DNA of 64,000 nt from Vibrio navarrensis (GTDB taxonomy: Bacteria; Pseudomonadota; Gammaproteobacteria; Enterobacterales; Vibrionaceae), in the NCBI RefSeq assembly GCF_015767675.1, contig NZ_CP065218.1, positions 1,240,001 to 1,304,000 of the forward strand, in the 5' to 3' direction. Below the pieces are notes generated by a model. That model saw nothing but the letters and a program-made list of their open reading frames with translations. It was not told where the DNA came from and made no database searches. This document shows, one piece after another, positions 54,550-62,859 of this stretch. Position 1 is the first letter of the stretch. The number at the start of each line of letters is the position of its first letter. Made by a program: the position numbers and the translations under genes.

Positions 54550-56313
54550 TTATTTGTACGTTTGGCAGTGGGCAATTTTTTTTCCTGTCACAGACTCAGC
54601 TAATGCTTTAATCGCTGGTGCTAGGTCGTGCTTATTGATTTTGACCTCGACAAGAGTGGGGTGGGTGACGAGCGGACTAATGTGATCAAGTACTTTTTCT
54701 AAGCAAGCGACACTTTCTACGGCGAAGTAATCAATTTTGCTTTCACTATTGCTAAAGGCTTTTGCTAGGCTCTCGTAGTGCCATTGTGGTAGTTCATCAA
54801 AGGGGGCAAAATCCCCGTTGGGAGTGAACGCACAAATGTCGACAAAGGATTGCTCAATCGCATAAACCCTGTTGCTCATGACAAACACGACACAATTGCA
54901 TTGATTTCGGGCAAGTGTTGAAAGAGCTTGTGCCATCATCATAAAGCCCCCGTCGCCTGCGATGACGATCGTTTGCCGTTGGCTTGCTAATTTTACCCCA
55001 AGTGCACAGCCCGTTTCATGGCCTAACGATCCCCACGCTGCATCACTGATAAAATGATTTTGGCGTATCCCTGTGAGACGAGCGGCCATATAGAGCGAAG
55101 AGCTTTCACCGAGGATGAGGTTCGCCTCTTTAATGGTTTTTTTTTGCCGCAAAGCGGCTTGAAATACATCAAAAAAGCGTTCATAGGTTATCAGCTCGTC
55201 TTTGTTGGTTATCGTGCAATACTCCTCATGGCAACTATAGTTTTTTTGAAGCGATTGTAGCCATGTGTTGTTAAGTGGTCTGCTTACAAAACGTTCTATG
55301 AGCTGATCGATCGTTTCTTCAAGGCTAATGTGAAGATAGGTACTATTCAATCCAACTCGAGCCTCACTCATGTTTACACGAGCAAGCTGAGCACTTTGAG
55401 TTGTGAGCATGGTTAAATAGTCATCGGTAAAAATTGCGCCTAGCGCGATTATGGCGTCGGCTTTGTTCACTAAATAAGACGTTTCAGGATTAGACGCTTC
55501 TGCGGCATAAGTACCGATAAAGTGGCTTTTCCCAGTGCCTTGAGATTCGTCCAACACAGATTTAGCGAGTGTTGTCGTGGTATAAGGAACGTTCAAAACG
55601 TCGAGTAATGTTGCTGCTTTGTCCTCGAGCCCTAATCGAGCCACTTCAATACCAAAGAGAAGTAGCGGATAAGAGGCAACGCGCAAGCGACTTTCGATAT
55701 CCTCAACGAGTTGTGTTTGCATGTTTAGGTTAACGTTAAGTAGAGGAAACAAAAGGGGAGCGGTCGGCGCAGGCACTTTTTCGCCCCAAACGTTTTGCCA
55801 AGCTTCGAGATAAATAGGGCGCTTTTCAGTCATGGCAAGCGTAAGCGCTCGGTCAATTTGACAAGGCGCTTGCGCTTTGTCACTTAAGATCTCCGAGGCG
55901 ACAGTGACCGATTCAAATACACGTTTATCTGCCTGCAAATCATCCGTAGCATGATGGAATAAAGCGCCTGTTTGGGCGATGACTGCACGGTCATCTAGGG
56001 AAGGGCTTGCCGTAATAACGACAATAGGATTTCGTTCCACATAGGCGCCAGCAATGGCATTGAGCACACTGAAGGTACCAACGCCATACTGCACCGAGAC
56101 AGCACCGATACCCTTGCATCTGGCATAACCATCTGCAGCATAACCTGCGCCTAACTCAGTGAGATCGCCAACAGCGTCTATGCATTCAAACTCATCAAGC
56201 GCGGTCATGAATTCTTGCACATAATCGCCAGGCACTTGGAAAACTTTCTCAAGCCCGAGCTCTTTTAGGCGCAGTAGAAGGTAGTCAGCGACACGGACCA
56301 TTTCAATACTCAT
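54550..56313 (-). CDS. ThDP-dependent 2-keto-acid decarboxylase
   Basis: A 587-residue enzyme of the pyruvate/indolepyruvate decarboxylase class. N-terminal PYR domain with catalytic-type Glu in G-D-L-T-E-L-G-A-G-Y-A-A-D-G-Y-A-R, middle domain, and PP domain with the Mg-ThDP motif G-D-G-G-F-M-M-M-A-Q-A-L-S through N-x-V-Y-A-I-E-Q. Adjacent His in F-H-H-A-T fits the His-His pair of keto-acid decarboxylases, so non-oxidative loss of CO2 to an aldehyde is likely. ATG 56313 overlaps the oxidase stop by 11 bases and has GAGGGA. Substrate probably an aromatic or branched keto acid. Confidence 0.88.
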   Translation of the reverse strand: MSIEMVRVADYLLLRLKELGLEKVFQVPGDYVQEFMTALDEFECIDAVGDLTELGAGYAADGYARCKGIGAVSVQYGVGTFSVLNAIAGAYVERNPIVVITASPSLDDRAVIAQTGALFHHATDDLQADKRVFESVTVASEILSDKAQAPCQIDRALTLAMTEKRPIYLEAWQNVWGEKVPAPTAPLLFPLLNVNLNMQTQLVEDIESRLRVASYPLLLFGIEVARLGLEDKAATLLDVLNVPYTTTTLAKSVLDESQGTGKSHFIGTYAAEASNPETSYLVNKADAIIALGAIFTDDYLTMLTTQSAQLARVNMSEARVGLNSTYLHISLEETIDQLIERFVSRPLNNTWLQSLQKNYSCHEEYCTITNKDELITYERFFDVFQAALRQKKTIKEANLILGESSSLYMAARLTGIRQNHFISDAAWGSLGHETGCALGVKLASQRQTIVIAGDGGFMMMAQALSTLARNQCNCVVFVMSNRVYAIEQSFVDICAFTPNGDFAPFDELPQWHYESLAKAFSNSESKIDYFAVESVACLEKVLDHISPLVTHPTLVEVKINKHDLAPAIKALAESVTGKKIAHCQTYK

Positions 56314-58120
56314 GATTGATTCCCTCATACGCAAACTCAGTGACTTCATTTAGGGTATCTGCTAACGCGTTGGGCTGCGACGTTGCAGAGGTTAAACTGC
56401 ATTTCCCGTTGCCGCAGTCAATCGGTAAGTAGTTGAAATGGGTTTTCTTCCACTCATTGTAGTTTTTATGGGCGACAACCCAGTTTGGGGTCGGCAGGGT
56501 GAAGAATTCGGCAAGCGTCGATTCAGCGGTGTTTAAGGCACCTTCGACCCAGCCTTGTTCATAAGAATACGCTTCACCGATGATGTAGATTTTTTGCTCT
56601 TTGACTGGGTGACGCATTCGGCAAATTATCTCATCCAAACGATAATTTGCTTTCCACTCGTGCCAACCACCACCGTACGGATCATCTCCCCACTGCTGGT
56701 AAATTGCTGAATAGGGCATTTGTAGGTTCTTTTGGTCGTGTAGGGCTTCTACTTGACGATGCGCAGCGATGACCATGTCATGTGTTATCTGGTATTGGTT
56801 ACGAGGCACAATGTCGCTTTCAGTAAATTCTTCACAACCATAGGCGGGTCTGTATCCGAGGTAAGGCTCGCCCGATTCGAGACCTTTCCAGTACGGGATG
56901 GTGCCAATATCGTTGTAAGAGGCCATGAGTAATGAATTTGTGTTGTGTTCGCCGTTAAATTGGTCGCACTCGGTACCCATGTAGTAAGTTTGACGAATTG
57001 GTAAGTCAGTGACCGAGCGACCAGCGACTAAACCTAGGCTGCGCCACCAAGGCTGCTCGTATGCCATAAACATCTTAATGGCTTTTTGAATCAGCACAGA
57101 AGGCAAGTTTTCTTTGAGCCAAGGATCGTTGAAAAATGGCGATTCGATCAATTCGAGCGAACGCCTTGGCATTGCAAGTATCACTTGCTTAGCTCGTACG
57201 GCAAAGTGAGCTCGACAGGCATCTTTGGTGTGACCTTTGTCACACGTTGTGGTCGGCTGGAAAACTAATTCATAAGGGAAAGCTTCTTCGTTATCGATAT
57301 TGATTGAGACTAAGCGATGATTCATGTTGACCCGCTCGTCTTGAGGTAGGCAACCACACATTGCCTCAAACTGCTCGCAGAGCGTTAAAGGCAGAGCTTG
57401 AAAACCATCTTCTAAAGTCAAAAAGGTCGTATCATCGCTGTACTCGGTAGCCGGTAATTGAGTTACAGCACTGGCATTAGCAACGTTTGCATCGTAACCC
57501 CCCGCTTCTTTCATAAATAAATAGGCTTCGTTGCTTAGGACTTGTTCGAGTAAGTTCCAAAATCCATACCGCCAGATTTCTTTACCATTAATCTTGACTT
57601 TCATTTGTTCGCTGAGAGTCATGTCGGCAAAGCCAGGACAGATTAAGTTCATGACTTTGACTTGCAGATCTTCCGGCCCATAACCTCTCTCTGAGCTAGT
57701 CAGCTTGTATGGGATGCGGTCTGGATATTCGGTAAAATCACGAAAACGAAAGTAATGACCACGTAGATAAAAGAGGTTGTTTGCGCTGCCTGCTTTGACG
57801 TTTTCTTGGCTGGGGTCGCTTGATTTTGGATAAAGGGGTAAATCAGATCCCATAGGAAAATTTTTTGTTTTAAGGCCCAGTTGGCCAACGAGTGCATCCA
57901 CCATTAAATGCGATTCAGGAATAAAACGCATTCCTCCCAATTCCGCAACCACATTAGGCAGTCCTGGTAGTTTGCGACTATAAAGCCGGCCACCAATCCG
58001 GTTGCTGTATTCAAATAGAGCAATACGTTTGTCGCAGCCTTGGTGCTGTTGTAATCGCCACGCGCTGTAAACGCCAGAAACGCCACCACCGACAATGGCA
58101 ATATCAAGAGTTGTGTTCAT
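56303..58120 (-). CDS. Flavin amine/L-amino-acid oxidase
   Basis: A 605-residue FAD enzyme of the monoamine/L-amino-acid oxidase family. Dinucleotide motif G-G-G-V-S-G-V-Y-S-A-W-R at 11, R-I-G-G-R-L, E-L-G-G-M-R-F (the GGMR site of LAAO), and the C-terminal G-E-A-Y-S-Y-E-Q-G-W-V-E-G-A-L FAD loop are all there. It would turn an amino acid into keto acid, ammonia and H2O2. No signal peptide. Tail has C-G-N-G-K-C. The next gene, a keto-acid decarboxylase, starts inside this stop codon region, so the two steps are coupled in translation and perhaps in chemistry. Confidence 0.9.
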   Translation of the reverse strand: MNTTLDIAIVGGGVSGVYSAWRLQQHQGCDKRIALFEYSNRIGGRLYSRKLPGLPNVVAELGGMRFIPESHLMVDALVGQLGLKTKNFPMGSDLPLYPKSSDPSQENVKAGSANNLFYLRGHYFRFRDFTEYPDRIPYKLTSSERGYGPEDLQVKVMNLICPGFADMTLSEQMKVKINGKEIWRYGFWNLLEQVLSNEAYLFMKEAGGYDANVANASAVTQLPATEYSDDTTFLTLEDGFQALPLTLCEQFEAMCGCLPQDERVNMNHRLVSINIDNEEAFPYELVFQPTTTCDKGHTKDACRAHFAVRAKQVILAMPRRSLELIESPFFNDPWLKENLPSVLIQKAIKMFMAYEQPWWRSLGLVAGRSVTDLPIRQTYYMGTECDQFNGEHNTNSLLMASYNDIGTIPYWKGLESGEPYLGYRPAYGCEEFTESDIVPRNQYQITHDMVIAAHRQVEALHDQKNLQMPYSAIYQQWGDDPYGGGWHEWKANYRLDEIICRMRHPVKEQKIYIIGEAYSYEQGWVEGALNTAESTLAEFFTLPTPNWVVAHKNYNEWKKTHFNYLPIDCGNGKCSLTSATSQPNALADTLNEVTEFAYEGINHEY

Positions 58121-58195
58121 ATCAATGCATCCTTTGCGAGTCCATAGACAGATGAGCTATGTATGACGAGAGAATCGCCGCCAATGAAGCCTCAA

Positions 58196-58217
58196 AGACG
58201 GCCGAAAACGGCCATCC
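58196..58217 (-). terminator. Hairpin between PLC and oxidase genes
   Basis: GGCCG / CGGCC around TTTT on the minus strand, flanked by ATG and GTCTTT. It could end or attenuate the PLC transcript. Confidence 0.6.
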
Positions 58218-58253
58218 CATGTGGAAATAGTGATTTAAAATCAGACATATAAT

Positions 58254-59212
58254 TTATATATAGGAATGGTCTTTGTGGTTGACGATTGGATCGCGCTCAT
58301 TCGCGTTGTTATTCAAGGCGACACCGGGATTGGTGCTGATAACAAGCTCTGTAACGCTGTTGTCTATATGGCCCAATTCATTATTATAAAAATCCAACAC
58401 CACGATCCCGAACCTGTTTCCTTTTTTCTTGCCACGTAAGAACTCGGCAAGACCTGGATTCATTTTCGGGCTGATTTTACCGATGCCACCCCCCAAGCGT
58501 ACTGGTAAGGGGTATGGCCAAGTAAAGAGAAACTAATGCTATTGTAGGTCAGATGCATCACACCATCGTCAGGTGCTGCTATGGCACTGTCAATTGAAGC
58601 TTGGACGGCTGCCATTTTCTTCCGTGTGTCGTGTTCTTGATACTGATCTTCTATCGCAAACACTTGGTTTTCTGGCGTTGTTAGCGTGAAGGTTTTATTT
58701 TTTTTCCAACCTTTGGACAGGTCTATTCCCATGTTGCCAGGGAAGCGTCTGAGTAGGACGATCTTACTTTGAACTGCTGTCAATGTCGGTATTCGTGACC
58801 CTAAATAAAAAAGATGCTGGTACTTTTTCTGAGCGATGTATTCATCAAACTTTACCTGTATATCGTTCCCGTTACCTGTCGCCGCATTCATGAGCATAAC
58901 GATCGTTTCTGTCGGATTTTCAGAAAGGAATTGCTGGCAATCATCAAGCACATCTGCGAAAGAAATATCGCAGTTGACGATGCCATGGAAAATGCTTAGA
59001 GGGTCAAGCTTGGAATCGTTTGCTTTGACACGGATGTCAAGAAAACGAATGCCGTTATTTAGCTGAGTATAAATACCAAAATTTTGCGTTCGGGCAGGGC
59101 CAGCAGGTGCTTTCTGTGTACCGGAGTCATGAGTACCAGGCAGAGAAATTTGGTCCAGTGTCAATTGATGATCTAGCGCACTCATCCAGTTACGAGTCTC
59201 TACGTAAGTCAT
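58254..59212 (-). pseudogene. PI-PLC X-domain protein, split in a G6 tract
   Basis: From ATG 59212 (GGAGAAAGAT upstream) the frame gives a phosphatidylinositol-specific phospholipase C X domain. Both catalytic His are present: L-P-G-T-H-D-S-G and I-F-H-G-I-V-N-C, with F-L-D-I-R-V. At a run of six G on the minus strand (near 58490) it leaves frame and stops at 58460. The expected C terminus continues in another frame (G-I-G-K-I-S-P-K-M-N-P-G-L-A-E-F, G-N-R-F-G-I-V-V-L-D-F-Y) to 58254. One extra G would restore a single 320-codon gene. No signal peptide. It could be phase-variable, inactivated, or a sequence error. Confidence 0.85.
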
Positions 59213-59366
59213 ATCTTTCTCCAATGTCGATTGTTTATCGAGATGCACCTTTAATGGATGGGCGCTCTCACAAGCAAAAAACTCGCTATTTTTATGGTAT
59301 GAATTTATGAGCAAATGTGGTCTAACTGCGTTTACCTGCCGTCAAGCCAACTTAGCTTGGGAAACG

Positions 59367-60014
59367 TTATGGATGTTGGTAACGACCAGTCATGCTTGCG
59401 TTGGTATCAGAATTATCCATTTGAAATAAAAACAGCTCGACTTCGGTGTCGGACTCACTGGTTTGCGCTGCGATAGAGCCAGAGCCAACTTTGCGTTTGC
59501 CTAGAATATCAACGATGAGCTTGGCGCTGCCGACGATACTACCAACAGGGTTTTCGGAAATAATGTTTTTGACAACACGCAGAGAGTCTTTCACTAAATC
59601 TTCGGCGTAGTGCTGGTTTACATTGCCCCACGTTACGCCGAACATCTCCTTTGAACCAATCCACCAATTATTGTTCGATAGAAAGTGGCCTTGTCCTATC
59701 ACGAAGTCATCGATAGTGTAAGTGATGCCATGAATATAAAGAGATAGCTTGCCACGAACGGCAAAATTGAGCTCTTCAGGTCGTTTGTCATTGAATGTTT
59801 TTGCTATACATCCGCCTTCTCTGGTGTTGTCTTGGAACCACTTCGCTACCCCCTTTGAGTTATGACGTCCGGCTTTTACGATAAGGGTTTTTCCCTTGCA
59901 GCTAACCCCCTTATATGGTTGGCCGCTGGTGACTTTGTGGTCTGTTTCAACAAAGGATATTTCTGATAGGCCTTCAATGTTGAAGGAAAACTCGTTGTTG
60001 TGCAGTTCTGTCAT
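59367..60014 (-). CDS. Unrecognised 215-residue protein, head of cluster
   Basis: No family I can name. No signal peptide. It is beta-rich in the first 130 residues, with S-L-Y-I-H-G-I-T-Y-T-I-D and an aromatic stretch N-N-N-W-W-I-G-S-K-E-M-F-G-V-T-W-G. A helical Lys/Val segment follows and the last 40 residues are acidic and polar. A ribosome site of GGAGAAAAAA type precedes the ATG. It heads the minus-strand run with PLC, amine oxidase, decarboxylase and BBE oxidase. Membrane-interacting or structural roles are possible but unsupported. Confidence 0.65.
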   Translation of the reverse strand: MTELHNNEFSFNIEGLSEISFVETDHKVTSGQPYKGVSCKGKTLIVKAGRHNSKGVAKWFQDNTREGGCIAKTFNDKRPEELNFAVRGKLSLYIHGITYTIDDFVIGQGHFLSNNNWWIGSKEMFGVTWGNVNQHYAEDLVKDSLRVVKNIISENPVGSIVGSAKLIVDILGKRKVGSGSIAAQTSESDTEVELFLFQMDNSDTNASMTGRYQHP

Positions 60015-60332
60015 GCGTTTTTTCTCCTAGCTCAACGATATCATTGCAGTTTTATCGGTCGGTTGAATCAATCAACCAGACTGCTTATTTCTGGCTATCA
60101 AAAAGTAGTAGGCAAAAATCGGTTATGCAACTTTTTTTATAATAACTTGATGCTTGAAATATTTATTCCTAGTGAGAAGTGTTCATTGCGAAGAGTTGGG
60201 AAGGGGATCCTTTGTTAAGCATTCGTTATAGTTACAAGGAGTGATTTCTCTTTTTGAACTTGCGTGAAATGAAGCATGTAGCTTGTCCATATGTTGGCGA
60301 CCCAAAATTCCTCTGTGGTTAACTGGCGCCGC
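60015..60332. other. Intergenic, 318 bp
   Basis: AT-rich spacer upstream of the five-gene cluster. It must contain that cluster's promoter; no convincing hairpin, operator or frame with a ribosome site is seen. Confidence 0.5.
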
Positions 60333-61211
60333 TCATCCCAGAAGGTTAAACAGCGCTTTTAAGATGGGGAGTTCAACGTGCCTTTTCGCGGTAATGGCAT
60401 AAAAGCTTTCGGTGACGGTCTCTAACGTCGCGTAGTTTTTCAAAAGACCCGCCTGAATCTCATCTTGCACCACCACTTCCGGGATCACGGCAACGGCGCC
60501 TGAGTCCCGCGCCAGAAGTCGCAGCATGGCCATGTCGTCAACCTCGGCATACGGGCGGACAGTGAGTGCGTGTTGTTCACAATAGAGATCAAATTGAGTG
60601 CGGATCTCGCTCTCTGGGCCGGGCAAGATCACTTTGGTTTTGTCCAAATCTTGTGGGAAACGCAGGGCGTTCAACGCGCTGGTATTGGGGCCGACAAGGC
60701 AGACACCTTGCTGCGCGATTCGTTTGCAGCGCCAAGGGGTAGTGGAGTCGGAGGGAACCGGGCGATTAGACAAAACCAAATCCAATTTATGCACACGAAG
60801 CTGCTCCAGCAAATCGTCGAAATTTGATGACTTGAGCGCCAGCGTGACGTTATTTTGCCCAATCACCGGGCGCAGAAAGTTTTCCTGAAAGTTACGAGAT
60901 AACGTCGCGACGGCGCCAACACGCAGTTGCTGCACTCGGTGCTGCTCACCACTTTCCATCACGGAAAGCAGTTCACTGCCTAAGTTAAAAATACTCTCGG
61001 CATACTCAAGCACCAAGTGACCTACATCGGTGAGCAGCAGCGCACGCCCTTGGCGATGAAACAGATCGTGCCCCAGTTGGCCTTCTAACTGTTTGATCTG
61101 AGAAGACAAGGCGGATTGGGACACGTTGAGCTTTTGTGCCGCGCGGGTTAAATGCCCCTCTTTGGCGACCGTCCAGAAGTAGTGCAGATGATGAAAATTC
61201 AGCGTTCGCAT
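60333..61211 (-). CDS. LysR-family regulator, divergent from dabBA (NhaR-like)
   Basis: A 292-residue regulator. HTH at about 5-62 (L-T-R-A-A-Q-K-L-N-V-S-Q-S-A-L-S-S-Q-I-K-Q-L-E). The opening L-N-F-H-H-L-H-Y-F-W-T-V-A-K-E-G-H-L-T resembles NhaR. Effector domain from about 90. It is divergent from dabB (112 bp between starts), so control of bicarbonate uptake is likely. GTG at 61223 is an alternative start; neither has a strong site. Confidence 0.9.
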   Translation of the reverse strand: MRTLNFHHLHYFWTVAKEGHLTRAAQKLNVSQSALSSQIKQLEGQLGHDLFHRQGRALLLTDVGHLVLEYAESIFNLGSELLSVMESGEQHRVQQLRVGAVATLSRNFQENFLRPVIGQNNVTLALKSSNFDDLLEQLRVHKLDLVLSNRPVPSDSTTPWRCKRIAQQGVCLVGPNTSALNALRFPQDLDKTKVILPGPESEIRTQFDLYCEQHALTVRPYAEVDDMAMLRLLARDSGAVAVIPEVVVQDEIQAGLLKNYATLETVTESFYAITAKRHVELPILKALFNLLG

Positions 61212-61323
61212 TTTATCGTTCACAATTAAAGAATGGTTTGTGCATATCTATCTATTTTACATCTCAATTCGCTCGCTGCAACATACCACTCCTGAGCGTT
61301 TATTTTTTCCAGCAGGAGTGTTT

Positions 61324-62859
61324 ATGCTGTTCACATTGGGCGGTTCACTGTTTGCCGCCGTTTACGGGAGTGGCTTTTTGCTTAGTCTGATGAGCAGAAA
61401 GCATCATTGGCTGATGGCACGAATCACCACCTTAGTCGCGCTACTTGTGGCGTTTTGTTTACCCATTTTAGTCGTATCGCAGGTCAATGTGACGCTGCCT
61501 CTGCTCAATCTGCTGATGGTGATCTTAGTCGCCCTGCTTGGTTGGGTGATTGTTGGTTACGCTTCACGCTACCTTGACGGCGACAAAGGGCAGCCGCGGT
61601 TTGTTCGGGCGATGCTGTTTACCCTGTTTGCGGTTGCCGTGTTAGTGACGAGTGACAACTTGCTACTGATGGCAGGCGCGTGGAGCGCGACCAGTTTCGG
61701 TTTGCACTTTTTGCTCACCCACTATCGCGATCGCAAAGCGGCCAAAATCGTCGCGCACAAAAAGTTTATCGTTAGCCGACTGGCCGACCTCTGTCTGCTT
61801 GGCGCGCTTGGTTTGCTTTACCATGCTTTGGGCACATTCTCCCTTTCCGCCATCAGCCAACAACTGGCGCAGTGGCAACATCTTCCTCTTTCATTGAACT
61901 TGGCCGCACTGCTGTTTGCTTTTGCCGCGATTTTAAAAACCGCCCAATTGCCGCTGCATGGCTGGTTAATTCAGGTGATGGAAGCGCCGACGCCGGTCTC
62001 TGCACTGTTGCACGCCGGGGTGGTCAACATGGGGGGATTTGTCTTGATATCGCTGGCGGCGTTAATCAGTTTGGCCCCCGCTGCGCAAACCTTACTGGTG
62101 GTGGTCGGCAGTTTGACGGCGCTGTTAGCCGGATGGGTGATGATGACGCGCATCAGCATTAAAGTTCGCCTTGCATGGTCAACCTGCGCGCAAATGGGCT
62201 TTATGCTGATGGAAATTGGCCTTGGATTGTACGAGTTGGCACTGCTGCATTTGCTCGCTCACTCGCTGTACAAAGCCTACAGTTTCCTCTCAGCGGGCGA
62301 CGTGGTCGAGCAAACGGTACGGCAAGATTATCAGCCGCAGGCGCAAACCATCCAAGGGATGTTAAGTGCAGTGCTGTTCTCCGCCGCCCTCGTTACTGGC
62401 ACCTTGTTTATTTGGCAACTTTGGTGGCCAAGCGTTTCCCTGCCTGTGGCGGTGAGCGTTATTCTCATTGTTGGCCTTTCGCCGCTGTTTTGGCGTCGCG
62501 CATCGACATCACTGCCTGCCATCGCATTGGGTGCGTTGCAAAGCAGTTTCGTCTTGCACCTTTACCTGCTGTGGCACAGCGCCTTTGCCCACATCGCCCC
62601 TAGTCATGCTCAAACCCAGCCGATGCTGTTAGCTTTTGTCTGCGCCGTGTTCTGCTTGTTCTATGTTGGGCAGGTGGCAATACGTCATTACGCGCATCAT
62701 GCTCTGGTCAAACGCCTTTATCCGTGGGCTTACAACGGATTTTATTTGGATGAACTCTTCACTCGCTTCACCTTTAAAGTCTGGCCCGTCACCTTCAGCC
62801 ATGAACAGGCGCAAACGCAGGTGAAAGGTCAAAAAACAACCTATGGAGAACTGATATGA
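61324..62859 (+). CDS. dabB: DabB, NuoL-like subunit of inorganic carbon transporter
   Basis: A 511-residue inner-membrane protein of the NuoL/MrpA proton-channel family with about 13 helices. The discontinuous-helix region I-L-K-T-A-Q-L-P-L-H-G-W-L-I-Q-V-M-E-A-P-T-P-V-S-A-L-L-H-A-G (interrupted here, residues about 205-240) is canonical, with key Lys/His/Glu. In DABs this subunit couples ion flow to CO2/bicarbonate accumulation by DabA. ATG 61324 has AGGAG; the stop overlaps dabA (ATGA). Small size and the following DUF2309 gene separate it from true NADH dehydrogenase subunits. Confidence 0.93.
   Translation: MLFTLGGSLFAAVYGSGFLLSLMSRKHHWLMARITTLVALLVAFCLPILVVSQVNVTLPLLNLLMVILVALLGWVIVGYASRYLDGDKGQPRFVRAMLFTLFAVAVLVTSDNLLLMAGAWSATSFGLHFLLTHYRDRKAAKIVAHKKFIVSRLADLCLLGALGLLYHALGTFSLSAISQQLAQWQHLPLSLNLAALLFAFAAILKTAQLPLHGWLIQVMEAPTPVSALLHAGVVNMGGFVLISLAALISLAPAAQTLLVVVGSLTALLAGWVMMTRISIKVRLAWSTCAQMGFMLMEIGLGLYELALLHLLAHSLYKAYSFLSAGDVVEQTVRQDYQPQAQTIQGMLSAVLFSAALVTGTLFIWQLWWPSVSLPVAVSVILIVGLSPLFWRRASTSLPAIALGALQSSFVLHLYLLWHSAFAHIAPSHAQTQPMLLAFVCAVFCLFYVGQVAIRHYAHHALVKRLYPWAYNGFYLDELFTRFTFKVWPVTFSHEQAQTQVKGQKTTYGELI

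Noticed and set aside
60000..60218. 72-codon plus-strand frame in the spacer
   Set aside because: Starts within the opposite gene's start and ribosome site; composition not protein-like.
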